Source: Dyella_B humi (GTDB lineage Bacteria > Pseudomonadota > Gammaproteobacteria > Xanthomonadales > Rhodanobacteraceae). Taken from it: 64,000 nt of DNA. Positions 43,026-53,604 of this stretch are shown piece after piece (position 1 is the stretch's first letter; each line of letters opens with the position of its first letter). A program made the position numbers and the translations under genes. Location of the stretch: positions 1,364,001-1,428,000 of the forward strand of contig NZ_JADIKI010000022.1 of NCBI RefSeq assembly GCF_044904605.1, read 5' to 3'. The notes beneath the pieces are model-generated. The model did not search any database. It was not told the DNA's origin and saw only the letters and a program-made list of their open reading frames with translations.

Positions 43026-44141
43026 GTGTCAGGGGAAAGTCAGGGAGTGATGCGCGTGGCACGCATCAAAAGTGCTGCGGCCGAGGCTGAGAAGAAGATC
43101 GGTGAAAATGACCGTGGAAATTCCTACGACCTGATGCGGCACTTCGCTGCTGTGCTCGTGCTATATAGCCACCAATTTGCCCTGCATGGATCAGTGGAGC
43201 CGATCTATCCATTTTGGGATACCTATGGCTTCGTTGCAGTCGCCATCTTCTTTTCAATCTCCGGCTACTTTATGCCGGCTAGTTTTAAACGATCCGGCAA
43301 TTTTATCGAATTTAGCAAGCGGCGGTTAAGACGCCTGTTACCTGCCATGGTGGTGTGCGCGTTTTTGATGACCTATGTTCTGGGCGCTATCTACACAAGC
43401 GAGACAAAGTGGGACTACTTCACATCTAACTTCGCACTGGTAACTTTCCTGAAGTATTCGATATTTTTGGGTCAGGCAATTCCGGGGGTTTTTGCGAACT
43501 ATATTTATCCAAACGCGATTAATGGAAGTCTCTGGACGCTGCCCATTGAGTGCGTCTGTTACATCACAATCGGTGTCGCGCTGTCTTTTTCACAATCCTG
43601 GAAGGTCATTCTTGCTCTCTTTGCCGGATCGATCCTGGGAACAGCATCGCTTGTGCATACCGGTACCGGATTTGCGTTTTACGGTGTTCCACTGAATTAC
43701 CTTTGCATGTTCGGGATATGCTTTAGTGGCGGAGCCCTGCTATCCGTAACAAAAGAGACTTGGTATCCAAACAAGTGGTTACTTTTGATGTTTGGGATTG
43801 CTGGCATGTTCCTCATGCCAGGCAAGCTCGAATATAGTGTTATCGGAACGCTTGGCATTACAATCGTCGTTGCGATTATCGGAGAGTCATTCAGCGAAAA
43901 GCTAATAAACGGAAAATTCGACATTTCGTACGGTGTGTATATTTACGGATTTCCGATCCAGCAAATCGTTATTAATGAAATTACACATCGGTTCTGGCTT
44001 GGAATGGCGATATCTCTCGTTCTTGCATTGGCTGCTGGGTATCTTTCTTACCGTTTCGTCGAAAAGCCTTTTCTTCGCAAAGGTCACAAGACTCAGTCAT
44101 CATCCGACACTGCAATGGTTGGCTTACCTGAACCTGATTAG
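43026..44141 (+). CDS. Acyltransferase family 3 membrane protein
   Basis: A 371-residue protein with about ten membrane helices. NSYDLMRHFAAVLVLYSHQF carries the conserved Arg and His, followed by FFSISGYF and SLWTLPIECVCY, typical of acyltransferase-3 enzymes that acetylate exopolysaccharide or lipopolysaccharide sugars. Codon use is AT-richer than in the neighbours, particularly after 43240, pointing to recent acquisition. The start is uncertain: GTG 43026 has GGGGA five bases upstream, while ATG 43002 and ATG 43050 are alternatives with poorer sites. Confidence 0.8.
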   Translation: MSGESQGVMRVARIKSAAAEAEKKIGENDRGNSYDLMRHFAAVLVLYSHQFALHGSVEPIYPFWDTYGFVAVAIFFSISGYFMPASFKRSGNFIEFSKRRLRRLLPAMVVCAFLMTYVLGAIYTSETKWDYFTSNFALVTFLKYSIFLGQAIPGVFANYIYPNAINGSLWTLPIECVCYITIGVALSFSQSWKVILALFAGSILGTASLVHTGTGFAFYGVPLNYLCMFGICFSGGALLSVTKETWYPNKWLLLMFGIAGMFLMPGKLEYSVIGTLGITIVVAIIGESFSEKLINGKFDISYGVYIYGFPIQQIVINEITHRFWLGMAISLVLALAAGYLSYRFVEKPFLRKGHKTQSSSDTAMVGLPEPD

Positions 44142-44159
44142 CAGGCTGATCAAATCGGT

Positions 44160-44822
44160 CTATTTCTTACCTTGCAGTCGCGCCACATGGCTGGCGAGGC
44201 TCGCCGCGACCAGGCGCATGACCGATGGTGCGTCCAGCGAAGGATCGTCGAACAGCATTTCCAGCGTAGCGTAGGCCATGCTGTCGGCCACGCGGCTGAT
44301 GAGTTCCAGATCTTCTTTCGCGACTTTCGGAAACGCCTGGCTCAGCCGTGCGGTGGCCTGCGAGGCGACTTCCTTGGCTGATTCCAGTCGAACGTCTTGA
44401 AGCATGGGTATCGCACGCAGTGCGCGCATGATCCAGATGCCGCCGGTGGTTTCGCGCGTGACCTTGTAGGTTTCCAGCAAAAGTCCCGTGATCGCGTCTT
44501 CCAGCTTTTTCGCCGAGCCGAACGCGGCAGGCGTCAGCCACTGGGGAATCAGCGCATTCTGCTTCTGCATCAGACGCAGGCCGAGCTCATGCAGCATCGC
44601 GTACTTGTTGGGGAAGTAGCGATATAGCGCCGGCGGCGACAATTTCGCGCGCTCGCATATCAAGTTGGTGGTGAGCAGTTCGAAGCCGACATCGGCAAGC
44701 ACCTGCGCGGTGACGGTGAGCAGGTGCTCGTAGGTTTCGGCGGCGCGTGACTGCGCCGGCATTACTTTGGGACTCAGGGCGAGCTTGGGGCGTTTGGCCG
44801 TGCGGCGGGGCTGGGAGGGCAC
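44160..44822 (-). CDS. TetR/AcrR-family regulator of the kinase-aldolase operon
   Basis: A 220-residue repressor with a basic N-terminal extension. The helix-turn-helix reads LADVGFELLTTNLICERA, then LSPPALYRYFPNKYAML. The ligand domain is unassigned. It faces the FGGY kinase gene across 87 bases that contain a TAACTA-N5-TAGTTA repeat, so it probably represses that operon until the pathway substrate appears. The start is GTG 44822; ATG 44762, just before the helix-turn-helix, is possible. Confidence 0.82.
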   Translation of the reverse strand: MPSQPRRTAKRPKLALSPKVMPAQSRAAETYEHLLTVTAQVLADVGFELLTTNLICERAKLSPPALYRYFPNKYAMLHELGLRLMQKQNALIPQWLTPAAFGSAKKLEDAITGLLLETYKVTRETTGGIWIMRALRAIPMLQDVRLESAKEVASQATARLSQAFPKVAKEDLELISRVADSMAYATLEMLFDDPSLDAPSVMRLVAASLASHVARLQGKK

Positions 44823-44865
44823 GGGGTGCGGTCCGGCAGGGGAGGGCTTGCGCCGATTATAGCGA

Positions 44866-44882
44866 TAACTATATTGTAGTTA
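44866..44882. promoter_or_regulatory. Probable TetR operator
   Basis: TAACTA-TATTG-TAGTTA is a perfect 6-5-6 inverted repeat in an AT-rich patch within a GC-rich divergent region, 27 bases before the kinase ATG. A third half-site-like ACTATC follows at 44885-44890. Confidence 0.6.
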
Positions 44883-44909
44883 AAACTATCTTTTTGGGGT
44901 AAGTCGACG

Positions 44910-46538
44910 ATGGCGAGCGCCGGGCGGGCCGCAGTGTCTTCCAGTAACGAACGCCTGGTCTTGGCGGTCGATCTGGGCACGTCGGGCTGCAAATGTGCGT
45001 TGGTGGGGCTGGATGGCAGTGTGCAGGCATGGGCGTTCCGACCCGTCTCGCTGCATCTGGTTGGGGAACATGGCGTAGAGCAGGATCCCGAGGATTGGTG
45101 GCAGGCCTTTCTCGGTGCGGCGCAGGAATTGCTGGCAGGTCATGCGCAGCGCCGCAGGCAGATCATTGCCGTTTGCTGTTCCGCTTTCGGCGAATGCACG
45201 GTGCCGGTGGATAAGCAGGGGAATGCGCTTTCGCGCGCCATGCTATGGCTGGATATGCGAGGCGCTGACGCCATTCGTCGACGCGCCCGCAGCGGAAGGC
45301 TGAATATCCAGGGCTACGGGCCGTTGAAGCTCGCGCGCTGGTTGCGGCTTACGGGTGGTGCGCCGTCGTTGTCCGGCAAAGATCCGGCCGGCCATATCGC
45401 CTGGCTGCACGATCACGACAAGCCGTTGTTCGAACGCACCTACAAGTTTCTCGGTGCGCTCGACTTCATGAATCTGCGGCTCACAGGCCGTTTTTGTTCC
45501 ACCTACGATTCGGCGCTCACTACCTGGGCAACCGACAACCGCGACCTTTCGCGAGTGCGTTACGACGACCGGCTGCTGCGCATGCTGAAGCTCGATAGCA
45601 AGCAGCTGCCGGAGCTGTTGCCGTCCACCGAGGTGATCGGCCACCTGACGCCGAAGGTGGCCGAGACGCTTGGACTTTCCCCTGCCACCCGTGTTGTTGC
45701 CGGTGCAGTCGACAACTCTGCGGCGGCAATCGGCGCCGGCACCGTGCGCGATCGCGAGCTGCATCTCTATCTCGGTACGTCGTCATGGATCGGCGCACAC
45801 ATACCGGAAAAACGTACGAATCTCAGCGCGTTTATCGCATCGTTGCCCTGCGCACAAAAAGATCGCTACCTGGCCATGGCCATGCAATCGGCCGCATGCA
45901 GCAATCTGACCATGCTGCGCGATCGCATCCTGTTCCATCCGGACGAGCTGATGCGTGATGACTCTCGGCCGGACGTCTATGCGCTGCTCGACAACATTGC
46001 CGACCGCGTGCCTGCCGGATCGCGTGGACTGATTTATCTCCCGTGGCTGCAAGGCGAGCGCACACCGGTGGACGATCGTCACCTACGTGCGGGTTTGTTC
46101 AACCTGTCGCTGGAACACACACGAGAAGACATGATCCGCGCGTTTCTCGAAGGCGTGGCGTTGAACACGCGCTGGATGCTGGAGCCCATGCTGACCTTCG
46201 TCGGTTGCAATAGGGGAGCGTCGATGACGGTGGTCGGTGGTGGTGGCCAGTCGCACGTGTGGTGTCAGATGATCGCAGACGTCACCGGTATGGTGATCGA
46301 GCAACCTGTCGCGCCGATTCAGGCCAATGCAGTGGGCGCTGCCTTCATCGCAGGCGTCGGTCTCGGCGAAATGTCGTTCAACGATGTCCCCGCCTTATGC
46401 CAGCGCGAGCGGCGATTCGAGCCGCGCGAAGCCTTGCGGCATCTCTACGACGATCGTTTCGGCACGTTCAAGGAACTGCATCGGCGCCTCGCGCCGCTTT
46501 ACCGTCGCATCAATCAGCATCGGAGTGCGCCGCGATGA
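44910..46538 (+). CDS. FGGY-family carbohydrate kinase (xylulokinase-like)
   Basis: A 542-residue cytosolic kinase with the FGGY actin-like fold. The phosphate loop is LAVDLGTSGCKCALV (about residues 17-31); the substrate Asp is likely in VVAGAVDNSAAAIGAG, and the second signature is MTVVGGGGQSHVWCQMIADVTG with VEQP-type context. Members phosphorylate ketoses, glycerol or polyols. Paired with the class II aldolase next door it follows the fucK-fucA or rhaB-rhaD logic: phosphorylate a ketose, then cleave it. The stop overlaps the aldolase start (ATGA). The exact sugar cannot be told. Confidence 0.88.
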   Translation: MASAGRAAVSSSNERLVLAVDLGTSGCKCALVGLDGSVQAWAFRPVSLHLVGEHGVEQDPEDWWQAFLGAAQELLAGHAQRRRQIIAVCCSAFGECTVPVDKQGNALSRAMLWLDMRGADAIRRRARSGRLNIQGYGPLKLARWLRLTGGAPSLSGKDPAGHIAWLHDHDKPLFERTYKFLGALDFMNLRLTGRFCSTYDSALTTWATDNRDLSRVRYDDRLLRMLKLDSKQLPELLPSTEVIGHLTPKVAETLGLSPATRVVAGAVDNSAAAIGAGTVRDRELHLYLGTSSWIGAHIPEKRTNLSAFIASLPCAQKDRYLAMAMQSAACSNLTMLRDRILFHPDELMRDDSRPDVYALLDNIADRVPAGSRGLIYLPWLQGERTPVDDRHLRAGLFNLSLEHTREDMIRAFLEGVALNTRWMLEPMLTFVGCNRGASMTVVGGGGQSHVWCQMIADVTGMVIEQPVAPIQANAVGAAFIAGVGLGEMSFNDVPALCQRERRFEPREALRHLYDDRFGTFKELHRRLAPLYRRINQHRSAPR

Positions 46539-47196
46539 AATTTCAAAGCGTCCGCCAGCAAGTGGTCGACATGAGCGTGAAGCTGGCCGATCACGGTTAC
46601 TTTGCCGCGACGGGCGGCAATCTTGCGCTGAAGGTTGATGATGAGCACATCGTCGTCACGCCATCGGCCACGGACTATTACCAGATGACGGCGGAAGATG
46701 TCTGCGTGCTGAGGCTACGCGACCTCGCCAAAGTCGATGGCGATCGCAAACCGTCGGTGGAAACAGGCATGCATGCCAAGGTGTTGCGCATCCGCGCCGA
46801 TTGCCGCGCCAGCATTCATACGCATCAGCCGATTGCGAGTGCGTGCACTCTGCTCGGACAGCCGGTGCCGGTGAGTCGTGCCGAAGATCGTGCATTGCTT
46901 GGCGATGAAGTGCGGATCGTCGGTTATGCGCCGTCGGGTACGAGCTGGCTGTCGAGCAAACTTGCCAAGGCGCTGCGACCGGATGCCAACGCCTATCTGT
47001 TACGCACGCATGGTGCCATTTGCTGCGGCACCAGCGCAGAGCGTGCGCTGCGTGCCATCTCCGCACTCGAAGCGCTGACACGCGATTACCTGCGCGAGCG
47101 CATCGCCGCGCGTGCGGCGCAATCCTCACCTCAACAGGCCGCGTTGCAGCGTCTGCTGGCAACGCTTGATGCCCAACCCATTCAGGAACTGGTCGT

Positions 47197-47200
<4 letters not shown>
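46535..47200 (+). CDS. Class II aldolase/adducin family enzyme
   Basis: A 221-residue zinc-dependent aldolase or epimerase. The phosphate-binding segment is AATGGNLALKV, the active-site acid lies in PSVETGMHAKV, and the metal histidines are in SIHTHQP and LLRTHGAICCG. It would cleave the product of the FGGY kinase to a triose phosphate and an aldehyde. Both ends overlap neighbours by four bases (ATGA). A longer frame starting at 46259 is rejected because it runs through the kinase gene. Confidence 0.88.
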
Positions 47201-48668
<1,468 letters not shown>

Positions 48669-48669
<1 letters not shown>

Positions 48670-49310
48670 TGCCCATGGCGCTCGAAAACCTTCTCCTTGA
48701 TGCGATGCATCGCTTGGACGACAAGCATCTGCTTGGTGCGGACGGCAGCGTTTCCGTAAGACTGCCTGGCACGCATGACCTGCTGATCGGTACGCTCGGT
48801 GCTGAGCCGGTGCGTGTGCCGCTGTCCGCCAAGCCGAAAAGCGAATCGGCGCAGCAGCATATCGCGGTTTATGCGGCGCGCCCCGATGTAGGAGCAATTG
48901 CGCTGGGCGGCGGTGCTTTCGGGCGCATGCTCGGAAGCTTCGGTGGCCATCTTCCGCAATTGTTTGACGAACAGGCCAGGCATCTGGGTGCTACCGCTGC
49001 ACCGATGCTCCGTCACGCCGATGACTTGCAGGCGGACGCACGGCAATGCCTTGCAACCGGCGGCAACGTGTGGGCCAGTGAGCATGGCGTGTTGGTATTC
49101 GGCAGCACGGTGCACCGGCTCGTGCTCAATGCAGAACTTCTGGAGAAGTGCGCCAAGGCCTATGTGCTTGCTTTGGCCACGGGCGGGCGGTTGTACACGC
49201 TGCCATGGTGGGTTTGCCGCATTGCCAATGGACGATTGAAGAAGGATCAAAAGCGCGCCGCGCAATGTTTTGCGCAAGGACAGTTACCGGAAGAAGTGAG
49301 AGGTTACTGA
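48669..49310 (+). CDS. Degenerate class II aldolase-fold protein
   Basis: A 213-residue protein that aligns along its length with the aldolase at 46535. The metal-site segment IHTHQP is replaced by IALGGGAFG, so two of the three histidines are lost; the third is kept in WASEHGVLVFG, followed by LLEKCAKAYVLALATGG like the helix of true aldolases. The C-terminal part (WWVCRIANGRLKKDQ) is new. It is probably a non-catalytic partner or an enzyme with changed chemistry. ATG 48669 overlaps the aminotransferase stop (TGATG). Confidence 0.65.
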
Positions 49311-49359
49311 GGGGGAACGTCATGTCGCCGTACCAAACACGCCTTTGCACAAGACATCC

Positions 49360-50547
49360 ATGAATACATCGGTCTCGGTGCACTTCAAACCTTCCGAAAC
49401 CGTCGCCGCGCTAACGGTCGGTTGCGTGGCGTTGCTGGTGCTCGGCCTGCAACCGGCGTTGCTGGGAAGCCTGTTGGACCAACAGCGCATTTCGATGGAA
49501 GGCGTCGGCCTCGTCGCCATGGGCGAAATCTTCGCGTTGGGCATCGGCACCATTCTCGCGGAAAAGTGGCTGCCGTTGAACCGCCTTCGCACGGTTGCCG
49601 TGGTGGCAAGCCTGGTGCTGGTGTCCATCAATCTGTTGACGCTGACGGCCCATGGCGACCTGATCTGCGTAGCTTGGCGTGTGGCGGCAGGGCTTGCCGA
49701 GGCCTGCCTGTTCTGGATTGCGACGATGGTCATTGTTCGCTCACCGCAACCGGATCGCCTGGCCGGTATTTTCCTCACGGTACAGACGTGCGTGCAGGCG
49801 CTCGCCGCTCTGGCGCTTGCCAAAATATCGATCGCTTCGCTCGGTTGGGGTGAGGCCTTCGTGCTGCTTGCCGTGCTTTGTGTGCTGCCGTTGCTGGTCG
49901 CACGGCGACTGCCTGCACGACTTGGCGCGCATACGGAAGAAATTCAACCTTCCGTCGTTTCATGGACAGGCTTCTTCGCGCTGCTGGTGCCTTTTCTGCA
50001 CATGAGCGCGGTGGGAGCACTGTGGGCCTATTTCGAGCCTGTGGTGAATGCTGCCGGTATCGGTATTTCGATCGATGCGCTCGCCGCGCTCGTGCTGGCC
50101 ATGCAGATTGTGGGCGGCGGCGCGGCGGCTGTCATCGTGCGCCGATGGAGAGTTTTACAGGCGCTGGTTGTCAGTGCGTTGGCGTTTGCAGCCATCGGCA
50201 TCGCCATGCATCGGCTGGCGCCGCACAGTTCCTTGGTTTTTGTCGTGCTATGCGTGGTGTTCGGCTTCGTGTGGTTGTTTCAGATGCCGTTTCATATCCG
50301 GCTGGCGTTCGATATCGATCCGCGCGGGCGCATCGCCATGCTGGTGCCCCCCGCGCAGTTGGTTGGCACCGGTTTTGGGCCTTTGGTGACGTCATTGAGC
50401 GTACATGGCAACGACGTACATCACGTCCCGCTATTGGTCGCGGGATTTTCGGCATGCGTATTGGTGGCAGTGATGGGGGTGAAGCTCGGTGTTCTCTCCA
50501 GGCAGAGATCACGCGGAGCTTTATCGGGTGAGGGGGACGTCAAATAG
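49360..50547 (+). CDS. MFS transporter of the kinase-aldolase operon
   Basis: A 395-residue inner-membrane protein with about twelve helices, typical MFS length. Helix 1 follows FKPSETVAALTVGCVALLV, and the loop 2-3 motif is present in a weak form (EKWLPLNRLRTVAVV). It follows the pseudo-aldolase by about 50 bases and ends about 50 bases before the TonB receptor, so it probably imports the same substrate across the inner membrane. I prefer ATG 49360 over the TTG five codons upstream. Confidence 0.8.
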   Translation: MNTSVSVHFKPSETVAALTVGCVALLVLGLQPALLGSLLDQQRISMEGVGLVAMGEIFALGIGTILAEKWLPLNRLRTVAVVASLVLVSINLLTLTAHGDLICVAWRVAAGLAEACLFWIATMVIVRSPQPDRLAGIFLTVQTCVQALAALALAKISIASLGWGEAFVLLAVLCVLPLLVARRLPARLGAHTEEIQPSVVSWTGFFALLVPFLHMSAVGALWAYFEPVVNAAGIGISIDALAALVLAMQIVGGGAAAVIVRRWRVLQALVVSALAFAAIGIAMHRLAPHSSLVFVVLCVVFGFVWLFQMPFHIRLAFDIDPRGRIAMLVPPAQLVGTGFGPLVTSLSVHGNDVHHVPLLVAGFSACVLVAVMGVKLGVLSRQRSRGALSGEGDVK

Positions 50548-50597
50548 ACGATACGCATCGCGCCAACAGCGATGCCGTGACTTGAGGGGAGAATGGC

Positions 50598-53081
50598 ATG
50601 AACATGCGTCAACATAAGTTGTCCACGTGCCTGCGTCAGGCGCTCTACGGTGGTGCAGCGTTGCTGTTGTTTGCAGCACTGCCGGCCGCGGCTGAGGGGG
50701 CAGGGCAGGACACCAACAACAACGCGGCGACGAAAAAGCCCGGAGCAGGCCAGCAGGCACCTGATGCCAGCCAAGCCAAGCAACTTGGCAATATCACGGT
50801 AACGGCACAAAGCCGCACGCAGCAAATGGAACAGGTACCGATTCCGCTGCAGATCCTTACCGCAAAGCAGATCGAAACGCAGGCTGCCACCGATCTCAGC
50901 AAGATCTCGCTGTTCGTGCCGGGCTTGGTGGTGGATGGCAGCCAGCCCACTCAGCCGAACTATTCGCTGCGCGGCATCAGCACCAGCGACTTCGGTATCG
51001 GCACCGAATCGGCGGTGGGTGTCTACATCGACGGTGTGTATGCGGCGCGCTCCGGTGGCGCCTTGCTGGCCTTCAACGACATCGACCGCATTGAGGTACT
51101 GAAAGGCCCACAAGGCACGTTGTTCGGCCGCAATGCGGCGGGTGGCGCGATCTCCATCGTCACCAACGAGCCCACCGACACATTCGAAGGCAAAGCCTTG
51201 ATACGCGTAGGCAATGAAGGCGAGCGTTACGAGAGCGCGCTGGTCAACCTTCCGCTCAACAAAGACATGGCGCTGCGCGTCAGCGTGCTCGACAACCAGA
51301 GCAACGGCTGGATTCGTGACCAGGCCAACGGGCAGCGCTACGGCAAGAACGACGATTGGGGCAGCCGCATGGTCTACCGCTGGAACATCACGCCGAACAC
51401 GCGCGTGCTGTGGTCGTGGGATCACGAGCGGCTGGATCAGCCGCCGCGTCCGGCGATCGGACTGGTACCGCTGTCCAATGATACGAACGAACGTCCACCT
51501 TATCCGCCGAATCCCGCTACCTATCTGAATCCGCTTACCGCGCCGCTGTACAACGATGCGATCCAGGCACGCGAATGGCGGCATTTCGACGGCTCCACGC
51601 TGACCATCGATCACTCCTTTTCGTGGGGCAGTTTCACCTCAACCACAGCGTGGCGCCACTTCAATACGTTCAACGATGAAGACAACGATGGCACCGATCA
51701 CATCGTCAGCTATCTCGACACCGCCAACATCGAGCACAACAACAGCTACTACCAGGAGTTCAAGCTGTCGGGTTACAACGACCTGATGGATTGGGTGTCC
51801 GGCGTGAGCTTCTATTCCGAGCAAGCGCGCCAGACCAGCCAGGTGAATACCAACACCAGCAGCCTGGACACGCTGGCGCAGAACGTCGACGGGCTTGGCC
51901 TGCCGCTCACCGAAATCACCCAGGGCCTGCAGGCGCTCGGTCTGCCTTACAGTCTGCTCAACGATCCGTGGCGCGAACAGATCAACAACGTCGGCAAGTT
52001 CAAGGCGTATGCCGCCTTTGGCGACGTGATTTGGCATGTAAACGACAAGCTCGATCTCACCACCGGCCTGCGTTACACCCAGGACCAAAAGGACTTCACA
52101 TGGTTCACTCCGCTGCGCCAAGCGGATGCGTTCGACCAAACCGTGGCCGCGCTCGCATCCAGCGGCATCGTCGGCCTGCTGCCGACGACGGCGCAAGAAG
52201 CGCTTGCAGCATTCAGCGGAAATGTCATCTTTCCCAATGCGGTGGGGCAATGGGTGTCGGTACATCACACCTGGCACGACTTCAGTCCGCGCGCGGTGGC
52301 GAGCTATAAGTTCACGCCGAACGTGATGGCTTACATGTCGGTCGCCAAGGGTTACAAAGCCGGTGGCTATAACAGCCTGCAGGTAGGCTCGTTGTATGCA
52401 CCGGAAAAAGTGTGGAACTACGAAGGCGGCATCAAGGCGGTGGTGCCCGAATACAACCTGCTGTTCAACGCATCGGTGTACTACTACCGCTACTCGAATC
52501 TGCAGTCCTCCGTGCTCAACCCCAACTTCACTGGATCAGGGGTGCCGTTCTACACCGTGATGACCAGCGACCAGCACGCACATGGACTTGATTTCGAGGC
52601 GCAATGGCAACCTACGGATGCGCTCCGCTTGAACTTCACCAGCGCTTATATCGACAGCACTTATACCAAGGGCACCTCCACCTCGGGCGTCGACCTGTCC
52701 GGGCAGTCCACGGGCGAACCTTCCTTCTCTGCGACGGCTGGCTTCGACTACACCTGGCACGGCGTCTATCACGGCGATCTGGAGTTGAACATGCAATACG
52801 CGTATCGCGGCCATACGCGCTGCAATGCCGACTCCGGCTTTCAGGGCACCTGTCTGAGCACACCGCTATTTAGCGTGGGCACCTCCACGCAGCGCACCGA
52901 TGCACGCCTGGACTGGCATACGCCGGATCAGCGCTGGGGCGTGGGTTTGTACGTCAACAACATGTTCAACAAGCGCTACGTGCTCGGCATCGGCAACGAC
53001 AGCACCAATGATTTCGGTACGCCGTATGCCACCATTACACCGCCGCGCACGTATGGTGTGGAAATGCGAGCGAAGTTCTGA
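50598..53081 (+). CDS. TonB-dependent receptor ending the kinase-aldolase operon
   Basis: An 827-residue outer-membrane receptor. The signal peptide covers about residues 12-33; a Gln/Ala linker precedes the plug, which begins GNITVTAQSRTQQMEQVPIPLQILT and has RIEVLKGPQGTLFGRNAAGGAISIVT. The barrel ends in RTYGVEMRAKF with a terminal Phe. This FyuA/IroN-like build (iron-complex or small-molecule receptors) differs from the sugar-type receptor at 21231. It probably brings the pathway's substrate into the periplasm. GGGGAG precedes the ATG. Confidence 0.88.
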   Translation: MNMRQHKLSTCLRQALYGGAALLLFAALPAAAEGAGQDTNNNAATKKPGAGQQAPDASQAKQLGNITVTAQSRTQQMEQVPIPLQILTAKQIETQAATDLSKISLFVPGLVVDGSQPTQPNYSLRGISTSDFGIGTESAVGVYIDGVYAARSGGALLAFNDIDRIEVLKGPQGTLFGRNAAGGAISIVTNEPTDTFEGKALIRVGNEGERYESALVNLPLNKDMALRVSVLDNQSNGWIRDQANGQRYGKNDDWGSRMVYRWNITPNTRVLWSWDHERLDQPPRPAIGLVPLSNDTNERPPYPPNPATYLNPLTAPLYNDAIQAREWRHFDGSTLTIDHSFSWGSFTSTTAWRHFNTFNDEDNDGTDHIVSYLDTANIEHNNSYYQEFKLSGYNDLMDWVSGVSFYSEQARQTSQVNTNTSSLDTLAQNVDGLGLPLTEITQGLQALGLPYSLLNDPWREQINNVGKFKAYAAFGDVIWHVNDKLDLTTGLRYTQDQKDFTWFTPLRQADAFDQTVAALASSGIVGLLPTTAQEALAAFSGNVIFPNAVGQWVSVHHTWHDFSPRAVASYKFTPNVMAYMSVAKGYKAGGYNSLQVGSLYAPEKVWNYEGGIKAVVPEYNLLFNASVYYYRYSNLQSSVLNPNFTGSGVPFYTVMTSDQHAHGLDFEAQWQPTDALRLNFTSAYIDSTYTKGTSTSGVDLSGQSTGEPSFSATAGFDYTWHGVYHGDLELNMQYAYRGHTRCNADSGFQGTCLSTPLFSVGTSTQRTDARLDWHTPDQRWGVGLYVNNMFNKRYVLGIGNDSTNDFGTPYATITPPRTYGVEMRAKF

Positions 53082-53159
53082 GTGGATTCGACCCGAGAAA
53101 GACACTTGCATTCTAAACGGCCATATCTTCGCGTCTAATTCTGAAAGTGGAACGTAACT

Positions 53160-53191
53160 AGAAAGCCGAGGCATTGCTGCCTCGGCTTTCT
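53160..53191 (+). terminator. Strong intrinsic terminator behind the TonB receptor
   Basis: Thirteen-base perfect arms (AGAAAGCCGAGGC and GCCTCGGCTTTCT) around ATTGCT, followed by GCTTTTTG. It marks the end of the operon that begins at 44910. Confidence 0.88.
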
Positions 53192-53604
53192 GCTTTTTGA
53201 CAAATCTCGATCCACGCGGCATACAAATCCATGCAACTGTCCTTCTACGCAAGCGTTTATCAGTCGTCGTTTGGACGCATGGATACACGTAAAGCAATGT
53301 TGTCACATTAGTGCGAGTGATTGGCCTCATATGACATGGCCATCATCCGCGACATGTTCGACAAATCAGAAGCGAACATCTTCCGTTCCATGCAGCACTT
53401 CTAGTTGCCTGATGAGAAGGTCAGTCGGCCGTCACGCAGGCAACATTAATTTGTAACTGTTGGTGATAAAAATAGTGCGCGATGAGGCAAGTGCCACTCC
53501 ATGGTGGCTGTTGCCTCATCGCGCTAAGTGTTCGCAAGCGAGGTTGGCGGTTGGGGACATGCGGCGTTGTCCATCACTCAGGAACAATGTCTGGAGGCTC
53601 TAAC
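53192..53604. other. Leader region of the glycerophosphodiesterase gene
   Basis: About 410 bases without an acceptable gene. The notable content is the 14-bp inverted repeat at 53477-53524 and the ribosome site GGAGG at 53593-53597. A short frame at 53271-53456 shows no family resemblance. Confidence 0.4.
53477..53524. repeat. 14-bp inverted repeat with inner stem
   Basis: Perfect arms GCGCGATGAGGCAA (53477-53490) and its complement (53511-53524) enclose a 20-base loop that itself contains GCCAC/GTGGC. The hairpin is about 80 bases before the phosphodiesterase ATG and has no T-run, so a structured leader or a mobile palindrome is more likely than a terminator. Confidence 0.5.
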
